NCBI GenBank assembly: GCA_019416285.1
Contig: DXXM01000017.1
Coordinates: 1-63,628, forward strand
Source: Bacteroidales bacterium
GTDB lineage: Bacteria > Bacteroidota > Bacteroidia > Bacteroidales > Muribaculaceae
DNA length: 63,628 bases
Direction: 5' to 3'
The position numbers were made by a program, and so were the translations under genes. Shown piece by piece: positions 45,972 through 55,356 of this stretch. Within the stretch, counting starts at the first letter, position 1, and the number at the start of each line of letters is the position of its first letter. The notes beneath the pieces were generated by a model. It did not search any database, was not told the origin of the DNA, and saw nothing but the letters and a program-made list of their open reading frames with translations.

Positions 45972-47186
45972 TTATTGATTGTGTACCTTTTGGGATTTCC
46001 TTCTCATCAGATGCTTTATCCAGATGTAATATCCTGTAAGAGGCAGGCTTGCGCCGAGCAATGCGCCGAGTAGCCAAAGGATGCGGGTGAAAATTCCGCC
46101 AAGGCTCCCCGTATGTATTGAGTAAATCCATCCTCGCAGTTTATCTGCTTCAACCGACTCAGCATATTTTGTCGAAGGTATGATTTCACCCGAACGACGG
46201 TTAAACTCATATCGGTCGGCTGCACGGCTGTTGCCCGAATTGCCGAGGGTCACGGTTGCTGATTCTGAAGCGATGGTAATTTGTGGCGCGTCGGGATTCT
46301 GTGCCCTGATTTCATCATATACCTGTTGCCAGCGTCCGAACTCAGAATGTCTGCGCCCTTCGCCATTACCATATCCACCTTGCCTGTCACTGCCATGTCT
46401 GCCACCGCCTCTGCGACCTTCTCCACCACGACCTTCGTGTCTGCCACCTTTGTCGGCATCGGTTTTTGTGGTTGCCTGAGAGAAGTTGCGAGGAGTATGT
46501 TCAACTCCACAGACCGCATAAAATGCCGAGCGATACCAGTCGAATGACCATGTCAGTCCGGTCAGTGCCATAGCGAGAACAAAGATGAGCGCATACATAC
46601 CGCCTGCTACATGAAGACCTTTCCAAAATCCCTTCCAACCGTTTGAAAACGAAATTGAGAGACTGTGCAGTAGTCCTTTGCGAGCGCGCGGCCACCATAT
46701 TATAACACCAGTAATCAGTGCTATCACAAATATAAGGGTTGAGATGCCGACAAGAGTCTTTCCAATTTTGACTCCATCGCCATGAGGATTCGCGCTGTCG
46801 AGAAGCCAACGATGCAGTTTGAACATCGTAGAGAAGAAACCGATACGTTCATATTTACCGGTAATCTGTCCCGAATACTGGTCAATGAAAAGAGAAGCGC
46901 GGCGAGGTTTTGACAGATTCACCTGATATGTTCTCGAATTGTCAGAGAATACCGTGACTCCGGTAATAGAAACACTGTCAGGCAATGTGGCCTTTACTGT
47001 TTCCATCAGTTCTCCCATAGGCAAAGCTGAATCCTTAACCTCGGCTACATGATAAACATTGCTTTTGACCGCTCTCGTTATCTCAGGCTCGAATATAAGC
47101 ATCGCGCCTGAAAAGCAGACCAATGTGATTATAATGCCGAATGGCACTGAAAACCAAAGATGTATCTTGCGAAAGAATTTCATCAT
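45972..47186 (-). CDS. xusC: PepSY-associated TM protein (XusC-like)
   Basis: 404 residues, PepSY_TM family: an N-terminal transmembrane helix (FSVPFGIIITLVCFSGAMLIF), periplasmic PepSY regions, paired central helices (TLVGISTLIFVIALITGVIIWWP, MYALIFVLAMALTGLTW) and a C-terminal helix. A loop at about 250-290 is very rich in Gly, Arg and His. Family members reduce ferric siderophores or move electrons across the inner membrane. It is the third gene after a TonB receptor and a DUF4374 lipoprotein, the same order as Bacteroides XusA-XusB-XusC. Confidence 0.85.
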   Translation of the reverse strand: MMKFFRKIHLWFSVPFGIIITLVCFSGAMLIFEPEITRAVKSNVYHVAEVKDSALPMGELMETVKATLPDSVSITGVTVFSDNSRTYQVNLSKPRRASLFIDQYSGQITGKYERIGFFSTMFKLHRWLLDSANPHGDGVKIGKTLVGISTLIFVIALITGVIIWWPRARKGLLHSLSISFSNGWKGFWKGLHVAGGMYALIFVLAMALTGLTWSFDWYRSAFYAVCGVEHTPRNFSQATTKTDADKGGRHEGRGGEGRRGGGRHGSDRQGGYGNGEGRRHSEFGRWQQVYDEIRAQNPDAPQITIASESATVTLGNSGNSRAADRYEFNRRSGEIIPSTKYAESVEADKLRGWIYSIHTGSLGGIFTRILWLLGALLGASLPLTGYYIWIKHLMRRKSQKVHNQ

Positions 47187-47195
47187 AGCCTATAA

Positions 47196-48599
47196 TTATT
47201 TTGCCGGTGTCAAGAATCCGAAGCCGGTAATGTCGGTCGCTTCAATCGTAACACCTTTTGTTGCCTGTGCTGTCGCTGTGTTAATGGCATAAATCGCGGG
47301 GTGTTCGTTTTCGACATTCACAGGAATGTAAACTTTGCCGTTCTGTGAATAAACCGTTTTGCCGATTGAAGAAACATTGGAAGGCAATCCGGAGACATAG
47401 GTGAGTTTCTTGGTTGCTGTATCGAAAATAGCCAGTTCAGTTGCTGCCGGATTCTTCTCGGTCAGAGAGCGGTCATACATGACCATCAGAAATCTGTTGC
47501 CACCCGCAGGCCAACAACGCATGAACGAGCGATTGCCACCCGGAGTTTGGGCTTCGATATTGCAATAGTAGTCATCAAATGATGAGCTTCCGGCCGGAAT
47601 ACGGCACACACCGGCAGGCAACGAGGTCTTTTGTCCGGGATCTGTCATTGTTTTGGTGTAGCTTGGCGAGAATACATATATGTCTCCATTCTCGGCAGCC
47701 CACACAGTCTGATAATACTGTGAACGGTAGCGACCGCACGGCGTACTGATTTTATCGGTTTTGGCGAGAACAGGGTCGAGCATATTCTCGTTGTCGTATA
47801 TCGCTACCCAGCATTCGTCAGGATATTGAGTCCCTACAAGTTCTCCGGCCTTGTAGGATCCGGCTCCGGAGCCTCCGGCTTCAGTATGGACAAGGTGTTC
47901 AAAGCCGGGACGAATCCACTTGCCATTTTCATATGCCGCACCATACTGGCTGAGACCCATAGGAATTGCTCCACAATAAAGGCGCGAGCCACTCTGCTCG
48001 GCTCCTGCAAGAGTGACATATTCGCCGTTACCGAGAAAATTCTCCATGCTGTAAAGCCCGGTGGAAGTATCGTTGGAGCGGGAAGTTTCGTTAAACACGT
48101 TTAGATAGGTCACAAGCAGGGTCATTGGCTTGTAACCTTGTGCATCGGCAAAAGAAGCAGGCCCTTCACCGGTTGACATTGTGATTATGTCGTCATTGTA
48201 TGCGCCATAGGATGAGAAACGACTGATACGATACTCTGTGCTTCTTGCTTCCATCTGCCCGTTGTTGCCGAGGATATAGCTTCGTGTTGTTCCGGCATTA
48301 CCCTGATTGTAGGTCAGGGCATAAAGGTAATTCTTATAGAATACCCACTGGGTAGCTCCATCGTTAAGCAGGCCGTTGTTGACGGTTGAAAGTGTGCCTC
48401 CATCGAGAGTCTCTCCTGTAAGAAGCACATAGGAGGTTGCGTTAGAGCCTTGTACTGTTGTTGCGAACACGAATTTTCCGCTACCGTCGCCCGACTCATT
48501 GCCCTTACCCGGTTCGTCATTGTCCGAGCAAGCTGTAAGGGAGGCAACCGGAATCAGTGCGGCCATTACGACACGCCATAAAGAGTTGTTTTTTGCCAT
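47196..48599 (-). CDS. xusB: DUF4374 surface lipoprotein (XusB-like)
   Basis: 467 residues with a lipobox (VASLTAC, Cys near residue 24), a Gly/Ser/Asp-rich linker and a repetitive beta-rich domain, consistent with a propeller fold. DUF4374 includes XusB of Bacteroides thetaiotaomicron, a surface lipoprotein that binds ferric siderophores such as enterobactin. Here it lies between the TonB receptor and the PepSY protein, 9 bp from the latter. Assignment by family and operon order. Confidence 0.82.
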   Translation of the reverse strand: MAKNNSLWRVVMAALIPVASLTACSDNDEPGKGNESGDGSGKFVFATTVQGSNATSYVLLTGETLDGGTLSTVNNGLLNDGATQWVFYKNYLYALTYNQGNAGTTRSYILGNNGQMEARSTEYRISRFSSYGAYNDDIITMSTGEGPASFADAQGYKPMTLLVTYLNVFNETSRSNDTSTGLYSMENFLGNGEYVTLAGAEQSGSRLYCGAIPMGLSQYGAAYENGKWIRPGFEHLVHTEAGGSGAGSYKAGELVGTQYPDECWVAIYDNENMLDPVLAKTDKISTPCGRYRSQYYQTVWAAENGDIYVFSPSYTKTMTDPGQKTSLPAGVCRIPAGSSSFDDYYCNIEAQTPGGNRSFMRCWPAGGNRFLMVMYDRSLTEKNPAATELAIFDTATKKLTYVSGLPSNVSSIGKTVYSQNGKVYIPVNVENEHPAIYAINTATAQATKGVTIEATDITGFGFLTPAK

Positions 48600-48616
48600 A
48601 TATTTTTGTTATTAAA

Positions 48617-51001
48617 TTAGTTACCGAAGTATATTCTGACTTTGCCGTAAAATGCCCTTCCTGCTTTTTGCAGACTGAAATTATCATATAAACGGGCATT
48701 TGTAAAATTGCGGCACTCAAACGAAAGATTATATCTGCCATTCTTTATGCCGTATGATACGGTAAGATTATGGGCGAATTGGTTGGGTACGATGTAATCG
48801 CTGTTGTTAGAGCCTATGTTTGCTGTATAGTAGCAGAACTTGTGGGTGTACTGATTGTCGTATGTCACAGTCAGCACGTTACCCTTGCGCCCCAGCCCGT
48901 GCCAATAGAAGTTGACATCAGAGTCGGCAAACATATACGGGAGATTGGGCATCCTTTCTTTATACGATAGATTTTGGGCAGTGCTTCCCTGAGCGGTCGG
49001 CATATTGTCGCGCACGTTCATCTGGGTGAAATTGCCGCCGAGGCTCAGCCATTTTGAAAAACTGTATCGGGCGGATACGCTGAACCCCTTGGTATCGACC
49101 TTGCCGTAATTCACATAAGTCGCAGCTGTTTTCCCGCCACTGAGAGCAAGTATATTACGCTGTATATAGTCACGCGTGTCGCGGTAGATAAAACCGGCCT
49201 CGACATACACGATATTGCTGCCGAATGTGGCGTTGTAGCTTAGGTTAAGATTGACATTGTGGCTTGCTTCAGGTCTCAGAGACATATCTCCCACTTCAAG
49301 GTCTTCGTCGCCGAACATCTCTTCGATTGTTGGCAAGCGGTATGCCTTTTCGTATGACGCCTTGAACTGGAATCCGAGAGGCATGAACCATGTTCCGGCT
49401 GCACCATAGCCGAAATAATCAATTGAACGAGATGTAAGTTCATATACATCCTGTGCTGCTGAAGTTGCCATAGGTCCGGATACATATTGATGGTACTGCT
49501 TTCCGAAAACCGAGAAATTAAGCTTTGTATTGGGCATATAACGGTATGAAACACCGGCAATATTCTTGCTTGTGACTTTTGAAAACTCATCGCGCGACGG
49601 AGGCGTGGTCAGCAAATCTTCATTTGAGCGGTTGAACGCGTTGAAAACGTCATTGATTGTAAATACATGGCTTTCACCCAAACGATAATTGACTGTGAAT
49701 GCGGCAGACCAGTTGTTGTTAATTGCCTTGGAAAGCTGATATGACTGTTCGCCGGGGGAATTCAGTCGGTCGGTCTCACCTCGCCAGTTATATTTGACGG
49801 AAGCTGTATCTACATTTGTGGTATTGTTGCGGTTGTAGTTGGCATTGAGCGAAACATCAAGTCCTTTGGTAAACAGGTTACGTTTACCATACTCCAGCGA
49901 GGGCATCAGCGAATAGCCGTGGCGGTGTTTCTGACCATACACTATTTCCTGACGCACGCCGGTCTGTATCTCCTTATACATACGGGAATAGTTGAAGCCA
50001 AAGAGCAGGCGGTCGGCCCACGGTTTGTTTACAAATCCCAACTTGGCAATTACAGCTTCATTATGATATGTGTCGTTGAAACGTCTTACATGCTCAGGCT
50101 TCTTGCGGTTGATGGCTCCTGCGGCGAAATCTTCAACAGGTGAATCGACCCAATAATTATTGTCGGAATAATTCTGGAAAGCATTTATCTCATATTTGAA
50201 GCCATTGCGCAGTGTCTGTCCGAAATTAACATAGGATTTGTGTGTGTTGAACGAACCATAAGAATAAGATGCGTCAACAAACCAGCGTCGCGGTCGTCGC
50301 GGTGTGACGATATTGATCACCCCTCCTATTGCGTCAGCACCGAAGCCCACAGGAACAACACCCCTGTAAACCTCAATACGGTCAGCAAAATTGACAGGAA
50401 TATTATTGAGACTGAACGAACTACCCACGCCTTCCTGCGGCACTCCGTCGATAAATACTTTCACGTGCTTTCCACTGAAACCGTCCATTGTAACAGCCAT
50501 ATCGGAACCGACACCGCCGCTTTCGCGTATTTTCATACCCGGAGCTTTTGCGAGGGCCTCACTCAATGTTTTGGTGGTGTTCACGAGCTCCTGAGTGTTT
50601 ACAGCCGTCGCATTAAAAGCCGAATTCTTGACTTTACTTAGCTGATTGCCTACAACGATAACCTCCGCAAGCTGAGTCGACGGTTTTAACTTGACATTCA
50701 GCTTCGACCTTTCGCCGGATTTCAGGGTCACGGGCATCTCGCGTTTTTCAAAGCCAACCGAAGAAAATACAACGGTATACTTGCCTTCGGGTGCATTTAT
50801 ATGATAGAGACCTTTTTCATTGGTGGAACAAGAGTAAGATGTTCCTTTCAGAAATACGGTCGCATAATCTATCGCCTCACCGTCAAGTGAAAGCACCTTG
50901 CCGGAAATCATTCCGGTATTCCTTTGTGCTATTGCACTTATTGATATGATTGAAAATGTGATGAACAATAATATGTATCTTCTGCCTGATGAGATATCCA
51001 T
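48617..51001 (-). CDS. xusA: TonB-dependent siderophore receptor (XusA-like)
   Basis: 794 residues from the ATG at 51001 (MDISSGRRYILLF). Signal peptide (cut near AIAQ), carboxypeptidase-like N-domain (about 25-105), plug (LSEALAKAPGMKIRESGGVGSD, VKVFIDGVPQEGVG) and a barrel that ends in a C-terminal strand (YGKVRIYFGN). It imports a ferric siderophore in the Xus model. First gene of the three-gene operon. A near-consensus GAACTTTG box (minus, 51029-51036) sits just upstream. Confidence 0.88.
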   Translation of the reverse strand: MDISSGRRYILLFITFSIISISAIAQRNTGMISGKVLSLDGEAIDYATVFLKGTSYSCSTNEKGLYHINAPEGKYTVVFSSVGFEKREMPVTLKSGERSKLNVKLKPSTQLAEVIVVGNQLSKVKNSAFNATAVNTQELVNTTKTLSEALAKAPGMKIRESGGVGSDMAVTMDGFSGKHVKVFIDGVPQEGVGSSFSLNNIPVNFADRIEVYRGVVPVGFGADAIGGVINIVTPRRPRRWFVDASYSYGSFNTHKSYVNFGQTLRNGFKYEINAFQNYSDNNYWVDSPVEDFAAGAINRKKPEHVRRFNDTYHNEAVIAKLGFVNKPWADRLLFGFNYSRMYKEIQTGVRQEIVYGQKHRHGYSLMPSLEYGKRNLFTKGLDVSLNANYNRNNTTNVDTASVKYNWRGETDRLNSPGEQSYQLSKAINNNWSAAFTVNYRLGESHVFTINDVFNAFNRSNEDLLTTPPSRDEFSKVTSKNIAGVSYRYMPNTKLNFSVFGKQYHQYVSGPMATSAAQDVYELTSRSIDYFGYGAAGTWFMPLGFQFKASYEKAYRLPTIEEMFGDEDLEVGDMSLRPEASHNVNLNLSYNATFGSNIVYVEAGFIYRDTRDYIQRNILALSGGKTAATYVNYGKVDTKGFSVSARYSFSKWLSLGGNFTQMNVRDNMPTAQGSTAQNLSYKERMPNLPYMFADSDVNFYWHGLGRKGNVLTVTYDNQYTHKFCYYTANIGSNNSDYIVPNQFAHNLTVSYGIKNGRYNLSFECRNFTNARLYDNFSLQKAGRAFYGKVRIYFGN

Positions 51002-51028
51002 AATTATAACTTTTTGCAAATTGTAGTG

Positions 51029-51093
51029 CAAAGTTCGTCATTATAGAATCCATAGGAAATACCTTGTTTTAGGTATGGATTTTGTTGATACCT
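51029..51093. promoter_or_regulatory. xus promoter region with ATACCT repeats
   Basis: A near -7 box on the minus strand (51029-51036), then ATACCT at 51059-51064 and 51088-51093 and its inverse AGGTAT at 51071-51076. These could be binding sites of the divergent LytTR regulator. The rest of the 51032-51485 gap holds no convincing gene; one 71-codon minus frame (51201-51416) is rejected. Confidence 0.35.
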
Positions 51094-51454
51094 ATAAATC
51101 AATTACTTATAGAATTGACCAAATGGCGAACTTCAATTCAGTGATGGTTAATAGCACATCTCTGAATATAATCGTCACATCGCCTAATCAAAAATGATTA
51201 TTATCCAGCCCTCCTTCCATTAATTTCGAGCAAAGTTAAGGGAAACTTTATATCACGCAACCTCTTGCCCGCATATAGAACAAATGCAATATATATCAAC
51301 GATATGAAGCAGATGACCGCCATGTCGGTAACATTTATTATTAGACAAGCTCTAAACCTTACAGCCTTGCAGCAGTCTAATAAGTAAATGACTAACAGCA
51401 ACAGAGTGGTGGTCAACCGCTTTCCGGCGTATATAAATTAGGTAGGAAAATAGC

Positions 51455-51462
51455 TACCTTTG
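51455..51462 (+). promoter_or_regulatory. -7 box of the two-component operon
   Basis: TACCTTTG, 23 bp before the kinase start. No TTG at ideal spacing. Confidence 0.45.
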
Positions 51463-51485
51463 CATCGGAGTTATATTTACCTGCA

Positions 51486-52499
51486 ATGAAAAATATATCT
51501 ATATATATCGACATCGTTTTCTGCATCATTGTCTTGCCGGTAATGATGATGATTTTCCCGATAGAGCGATGGTTTCACAATTTCCAATGGTACGTCATAA
51601 CCGTTGGAGTATGGCTTTATTGCCTTTACTTTTTGAATCGGTTTGTTACTGTACCTTTCCTATTCAAGGGCAAGAAACACTCTGCTGTTGGAGTGTTTGT
51701 CATTGTTCTTTCAATATTGGTAACCTATGGCTTTTCACACATTACTTTATATACTCCGAAACCGAATGTCCATGATTTAGGTATTGAGCGGTTGCTCCCA
51801 TCCATTCAACAATACCAGCAGGCTGTATGGTCGCTGTTTATGATTGTCGAGGCTTACAGCTTTGCAGTCGGATTGCTTACCCAGACTAATATACAACGAT
51901 CCCGTCGGAGAGCTGTTGAAGCGGAGAGGGATAAAGCCGAAATCGAGCTTTATAAAGCACAGATAAAGCCACATTTCATGTTTAATACATTGAATTCTCT
52001 TTATGGTCTGTTTCTTACAAAAAATGAAAACGCCCTGTCATCATTGGAAAAATTTATTTCAATGATGAGATATATCCACACAACGTCAATGTGTGATCTT
52101 GTGCCATTAGCCGACGAAGTCGACTATATCAATCAGTATGTCGGATTACAAAAACTGCGTCTTAATGAAATGACATCTGTCACAATTGACATCGACATCG
52201 AAGACAATGCGTTGATGGTTCCGCCTATGTTGCTTGTGACATTCGTTGAAAACTGTTTTAAGCATGGCGTCTCACCTGTTGAGAAAAGCCAGATTAAAAT
52301 ATCGTTGCACGAACATAATGGTAAAATGGAATTTCTGACAAGCAACCGTATATTTCCGGTCAAGCGTATCGGTGAACACATGGGCATTGAAAACTGCCGG
52401 AAAAGGCTTGATTTGCTTTATCCCGGAAAGCATGAATTGAACACGTTGAAAACTGATGCATTTTTTGTAGTGGAACTTCAAATTGATTTAACAGCATGA
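51486..52499 (+). CDS. LytS-type sensor histidine kinase
   Basis: 337 residues: four N-terminal membrane helices (to about 145), a short coiled coil (QRSRRRAVEAERDKAEIELYKAQ) and a His_kinase domain with the phospho-acceptor in QIKPHFMFNTLNSLYG, then a reduced HATPase (LLVTFVENCFKHGV). It has no separate sensing domain outside the membrane. Its stop overlaps the response regulator start by 4 bp. Divergent from the xus operon, so probably its regulator. Confidence 0.9.
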   Translation: MKNISIYIDIVFCIIVLPVMMMIFPIERWFHNFQWYVITVGVWLYCLYFLNRFVTVPFLFKGKKHSAVGVFVIVLSILVTYGFSHITLYTPKPNVHDLGIERLLPSIQQYQQAVWSLFMIVEAYSFAVGLLTQTNIQRSRRRAVEAERDKAEIELYKAQIKPHFMFNTLNSLYGLFLTKNENALSSLEKFISMMRYIHTTSMCDLVPLADEVDYINQYVGLQKLRLNEMTSVTIDIDIEDNALMVPPMLLVTFVENCFKHGVSPVEKSQIKISLHEHNGKMEFLTSNRIFPVKRIGEHMGIENCRKRLDLLYPGKHELNTLKTDAFFVVELQIDLTA

Positions 52500-53206
52500 T
52501 AAAGTGTATCGCGATAGATGATGAACCGATAGCCCTGAGTATTATTCAGGAATATTGCAAAAATTATGGAGAGATTGATTTGGAAACATACACGTCGCCG
52601 ATTGCCGGTATGGAGCGTATAAAGTCTGTATGTCCTGATATCGTTTTCCTTGATATAGAGATGAACTCTCACAACGGAGTGGCTCTCGCCCGTGAATTAC
52701 CGTCCGGGACCTGCCTGATATTTACCACTGCATATTCGCAGTATGCCCTTGACGGATTCAATGTCGATGCAATCGATTTTCTCCATAAACCGATTTTTTA
52801 CCCTCGCTTTGAACGAGCAATGGAGAAGGCAATAAAATGGCTTGGTAAAAAAGAGGATAAACCACAACGTGAAACTATCACCTTAAAAGTCGAACACAAG
52901 AATGTAGTTGTTGATATTGATGATATTACATTTATTGAAGCGATGGACAATTATGTAAAGGTGTTCAGGCGCGAATTGCCTATGGTTTTGTCGCAGATAA
53001 CAATGAAGGAAATGGAGTCAATATTGCCTACTGACAGATTTAATCGCGTTCACCGGTCATTTATTGTATCTCTCAATGCAATAGACAAGTTTTCAAACAG
53101 AAAAATTTATCTCCTTAATTCCGACAGGACAATTCCTGTCGGTAGAAAATACATTGAAACATTTAACAATCTCTACAATATCTTCAAACTAAATAATAAC
53201 AATTAG
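52496..53206 (+). CDS. LytTR-family response regulator
   Basis: 236 residues: receiver domain (IAIDDEPIALSII; phospho-Asp in VFLDIEMNSHNG; conserved Lys in FLHKPIF) and C-terminal LytTR DNA-binding domain (VVDIDDITFIEAMDNYVKVF, FNRVHRSFIVSLNAID). Forms a pair with the preceding kinase. LytTR proteins bind short direct repeats; the ATACCT repeats before xusA are candidates. Confidence 0.93.
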   Translation: MIKCIAIDDEPIALSIIQEYCKNYGEIDLETYTSPIAGMERIKSVCPDIVFLDIEMNSHNGVALARELPSGTCLIFTTAYSQYALDGFNVDAIDFLHKPIFYPRFERAMEKAIKWLGKKEDKPQRETITLKVEHKNVVVDIDDITFIEAMDNYVKVFRRELPMVLSQITMKEMESILPTDRFNRVHRSFIVSLNAIDKFSNRKIYLLNSDRTIPVGRKYIETFNNLYNIFKLNNNN

Positions 53207-53210
53207 AAAA

Positions 53211-53675
53211 ATGAAAAAATTTTTCAGCCTGATGCTCATTACTATTGTAGCATCATTATCGGCTATGGTATATGCCGGTACTCCAATCAAACAGACCGAG
53301 TTGCCCAAAGCGGCACAAACTTTCCTCAGCAAGCATTTCCCCGGAGATGAAGTACTGAAAGCCGAAAAAGAACAAGGCCGTCGCGGTATGGAATATGAAG
53401 TTGATCTCAAAAGCGGTGCAGAAGTTGACTTCCAAGAGAATGGCGACTGGAAAGAGGTCAAGGCTGCCCGTGGCAATGCTGTTCCTGTGGCTATAATTCC
53501 GACAGCTATCACCAAGTATGTATCTACAAACTTCAAAGGTCAGTCAATCGTTGAAATCTCACGCAAGCGCGGAGGCTACGAAGTGGAACTGTCCAATGGA
53601 ACAGAACTCAAACTTACAGAAGATGCAAAGCCCATGCCTGCTCGTCAGGGTGGCGGTCGCGGCAATCGCCGTTAA
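53211..53675 (+). CDS. secreted PepSY-like (DUF2874) protein
   Basis: 154 residues, signal peptide (cut near VYA), two PepSY-like repeats (LPKAAQTFLSKHFPGDEVLKAEKE..YEVDLKSGAEVDFQENGDW and IPTAITKYVSTNFKGQSIVEISRK..YEVELSNGTELKL) and an Arg/Gly tail (PARQGGGRGNRR). Periplasmic. Third gene of the two-component operon, 4 bp after it; it may feed a signal to the kinase or work beside the XusC-like protein. Confidence 0.85.
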   Translation: MKKFFSLMLITIVASLSAMVYAGTPIKQTELPKAAQTFLSKHFPGDEVLKAEKEQGRRGMEYEVDLKSGAEVDFQENGDWKEVKAARGNAVPVAIIPTAITKYVSTNFKGQSIVEISRKRGGYEVELSNGTELKLTEDAKPMPARQGGGRGNRR

Positions 53676-53698
53676 GCGTAATATTATCCATAAAAACG

Positions 53699-53735
53699 AA
53701 CAAGCCTTCCAGTGCGTTGGAAGACTTGTTTGTTA
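53699..53735. terminator. terminator between convergent operons
   Basis: A 13-bp stem AACAAGCCTTCCA (53699-53711) with 53718-53730, one mismatch, A-rich before and T-rich after. Confidence 0.7.
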
Positions 53736-55355
53736 TCATACAGTTTCTGCGGTGTTTCTGGCCTGTTCTTCAAATCGGACAATGCGTCGGAACGTGCGCC
53801 TGACAGTTTTCCATTTCGGGAAAAATGCCGCAGGTCTGAGCGGACCGTAACTGACAAGTATAATCATCAGCGAGAAAATGGCTATGATTAGAAGCCAGCC
53901 GTATATTTCTTTCATTGAAACGACGAGGGCCTGCGTCTGCACAAGACCGTACAACTGACCTAAGGGGACATGGGCTGTATCGGGGTTGAAATCTGTAATG
54001 GACGAGCCAAGCAGAGATGCGTTCTTTGCCATAGTATGTCGCAGAAATTCACCAATGATGGCCGGTCCGAGTGTCGCCCCCATCACCGCTCCTGTAAAAC
54101 CGTTGATAGTCAAAGCCTGCGGAAACACCTGAAACGGCAGTCCGCTCTGGACTATGGATGTCAGGAAAACAATTGATATAATTACCGTGGCTGCTCCTCT
54201 GAAGAACAATGGTAGAAACAACATTTCTTTCTCAACACCGTAATCTATGAAGAAATAGAAATATGCCAGATATACTATGGCAAGTGAAAAGGCTATAGCC
54301 GTCATAGTTTTATATCGCCATTTTCGCAATGCGAATGTCAGATATGTAAATCCGCACCCTACCACGATTCCTGCAAATACATACCAATTCAGATTTATCA
54401 GGTTTGTTTCGTCAAAACCGAGAATATTGGCCGCGTAGGTATGCTCAAACACGTGTTCTGTAGCTATCAGCGTGAAGAAAACAAGATATATGACAGTCGC
54501 CCGGATTACGTTGCGGTTACGCATGGCTCGGAATGATATATAAGGGTGGTGCAAAAATGACGCTCTCCAAAGGTTTATTATCATACAAACCAGACCTAAG
54601 AGAGCCGCCGCCCTTATCTCACCGGAATCCCACCAGTCAAAATAGTTGCCATACACACAGATAAATGTAAAACACATCATGAATCCCGCCCAAAGGATAG
54701 CTCCAATCCAGTCGATACCGAGCAGCGGTATAAACATCGGACCTCGAACTGGCTTTACGAGAAGCATGACGAGAATCATCATCAGAGCAAGCAGTCCTAT
54801 CATTATCCAGTGCATATATTCCCATTGTGAGAAAAAAGCAGTGTAGATTGTCGCAATGCCACTAAGCTGTATTACACTATCTACCAAAATATAAACATAG
54901 CAGAAAAAGACAGCCATATCGCGCACCGGTGTCAACCATAACTGAATGGTCGAGTTACAGGCAAGCGTGGCTTGCATCCTGAACCAACCGGCGATAAAGC
55001 AGGTGATGACAAGCACAGGAACCGACTCGGTATTGGCACAGATGAGATTGGCTGCAATCAATACTATTCCGGCCACAAGTAGCTGTGTCCGATTCGAGAA
55101 ACGGAATTTTATGCGGAACATTACCGCAAAATTTATCGCAAGGCCAATCAGCGAGGCATAGCCTGCCATAAGTATGTCCTCCTGCATCAGTGCGGTTGTC
55201 CCCACCATATCGGAAGCTGCCGCGAGATATACACCTCCAGAAAACTGAATGATGATGACAAAGAAAATGAACAGCCACGGTTTCAGTCGTCGGGGAACGA
55301 AATTCGGCACATCCGGTATGTCGAAGGGGCCTTGTGGAGCGTGCCAGTCTGCCAT
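53736..55355 (-). CDS. MFS efflux transporter (EmrB/DHA2-like), mobile copy
   Basis: 539 residues, about 14 membrane segments. Very similar throughout to 35276-36877, with the same N-terminus (MADWHAPQGPFDIP) but six more residues at the C-terminus (EEQARNTAETV replaces EAMQS). Third gene of the mobile efflux operon, 1 bp after HlyD. Its codons are clearly less GC-rich than in copy 1, so the two have evolved apart and are not a recent duplication. Confidence 0.92.
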   Translation of the reverse strand: MADWHAPQGPFDIPDVPNFVPRRLKPWLFIFFVIIIQFSGGVYLAAASDMVGTTALMQEDILMAGYASLIGLAINFAVMFRIKFRFSNRTQLLVAGIVLIAANLICANTESVPVLVITCFIAGWFRMQATLACNSTIQLWLTPVRDMAVFFCYVYILVDSVIQLSGIATIYTAFFSQWEYMHWIMIGLLALMMILVMLLVKPVRGPMFIPLLGIDWIGAILWAGFMMCFTFICVYGNYFDWWDSGEIRAAALLGLVCMIINLWRASFLHHPYISFRAMRNRNVIRATVIYLVFFTLIATEHVFEHTYAANILGFDETNLINLNWYVFAGIVVGCGFTYLTFALRKWRYKTMTAIAFSLAIVYLAYFYFFIDYGVEKEMLFLPLFFRGAATVIISIVFLTSIVQSGLPFQVFPQALTINGFTGAVMGATLGPAIIGEFLRHTMAKNASLLGSSITDFNPDTAHVPLGQLYGLVQTQALVVSMKEIYGWLLIIAIFSLMIILVSYGPLRPAAFFPKWKTVRRTFRRIVRFEEQARNTAETV

Positions 55356-55356
55356 A

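Noticed and set aside
51201..51416. 71-codon minus frame between xusA and the kinase
   Set aside because: Hydrophobic and lacking a clear start signal or family, and it would occupy the divergent promoter region; more likely chance in AT-rich DNA.
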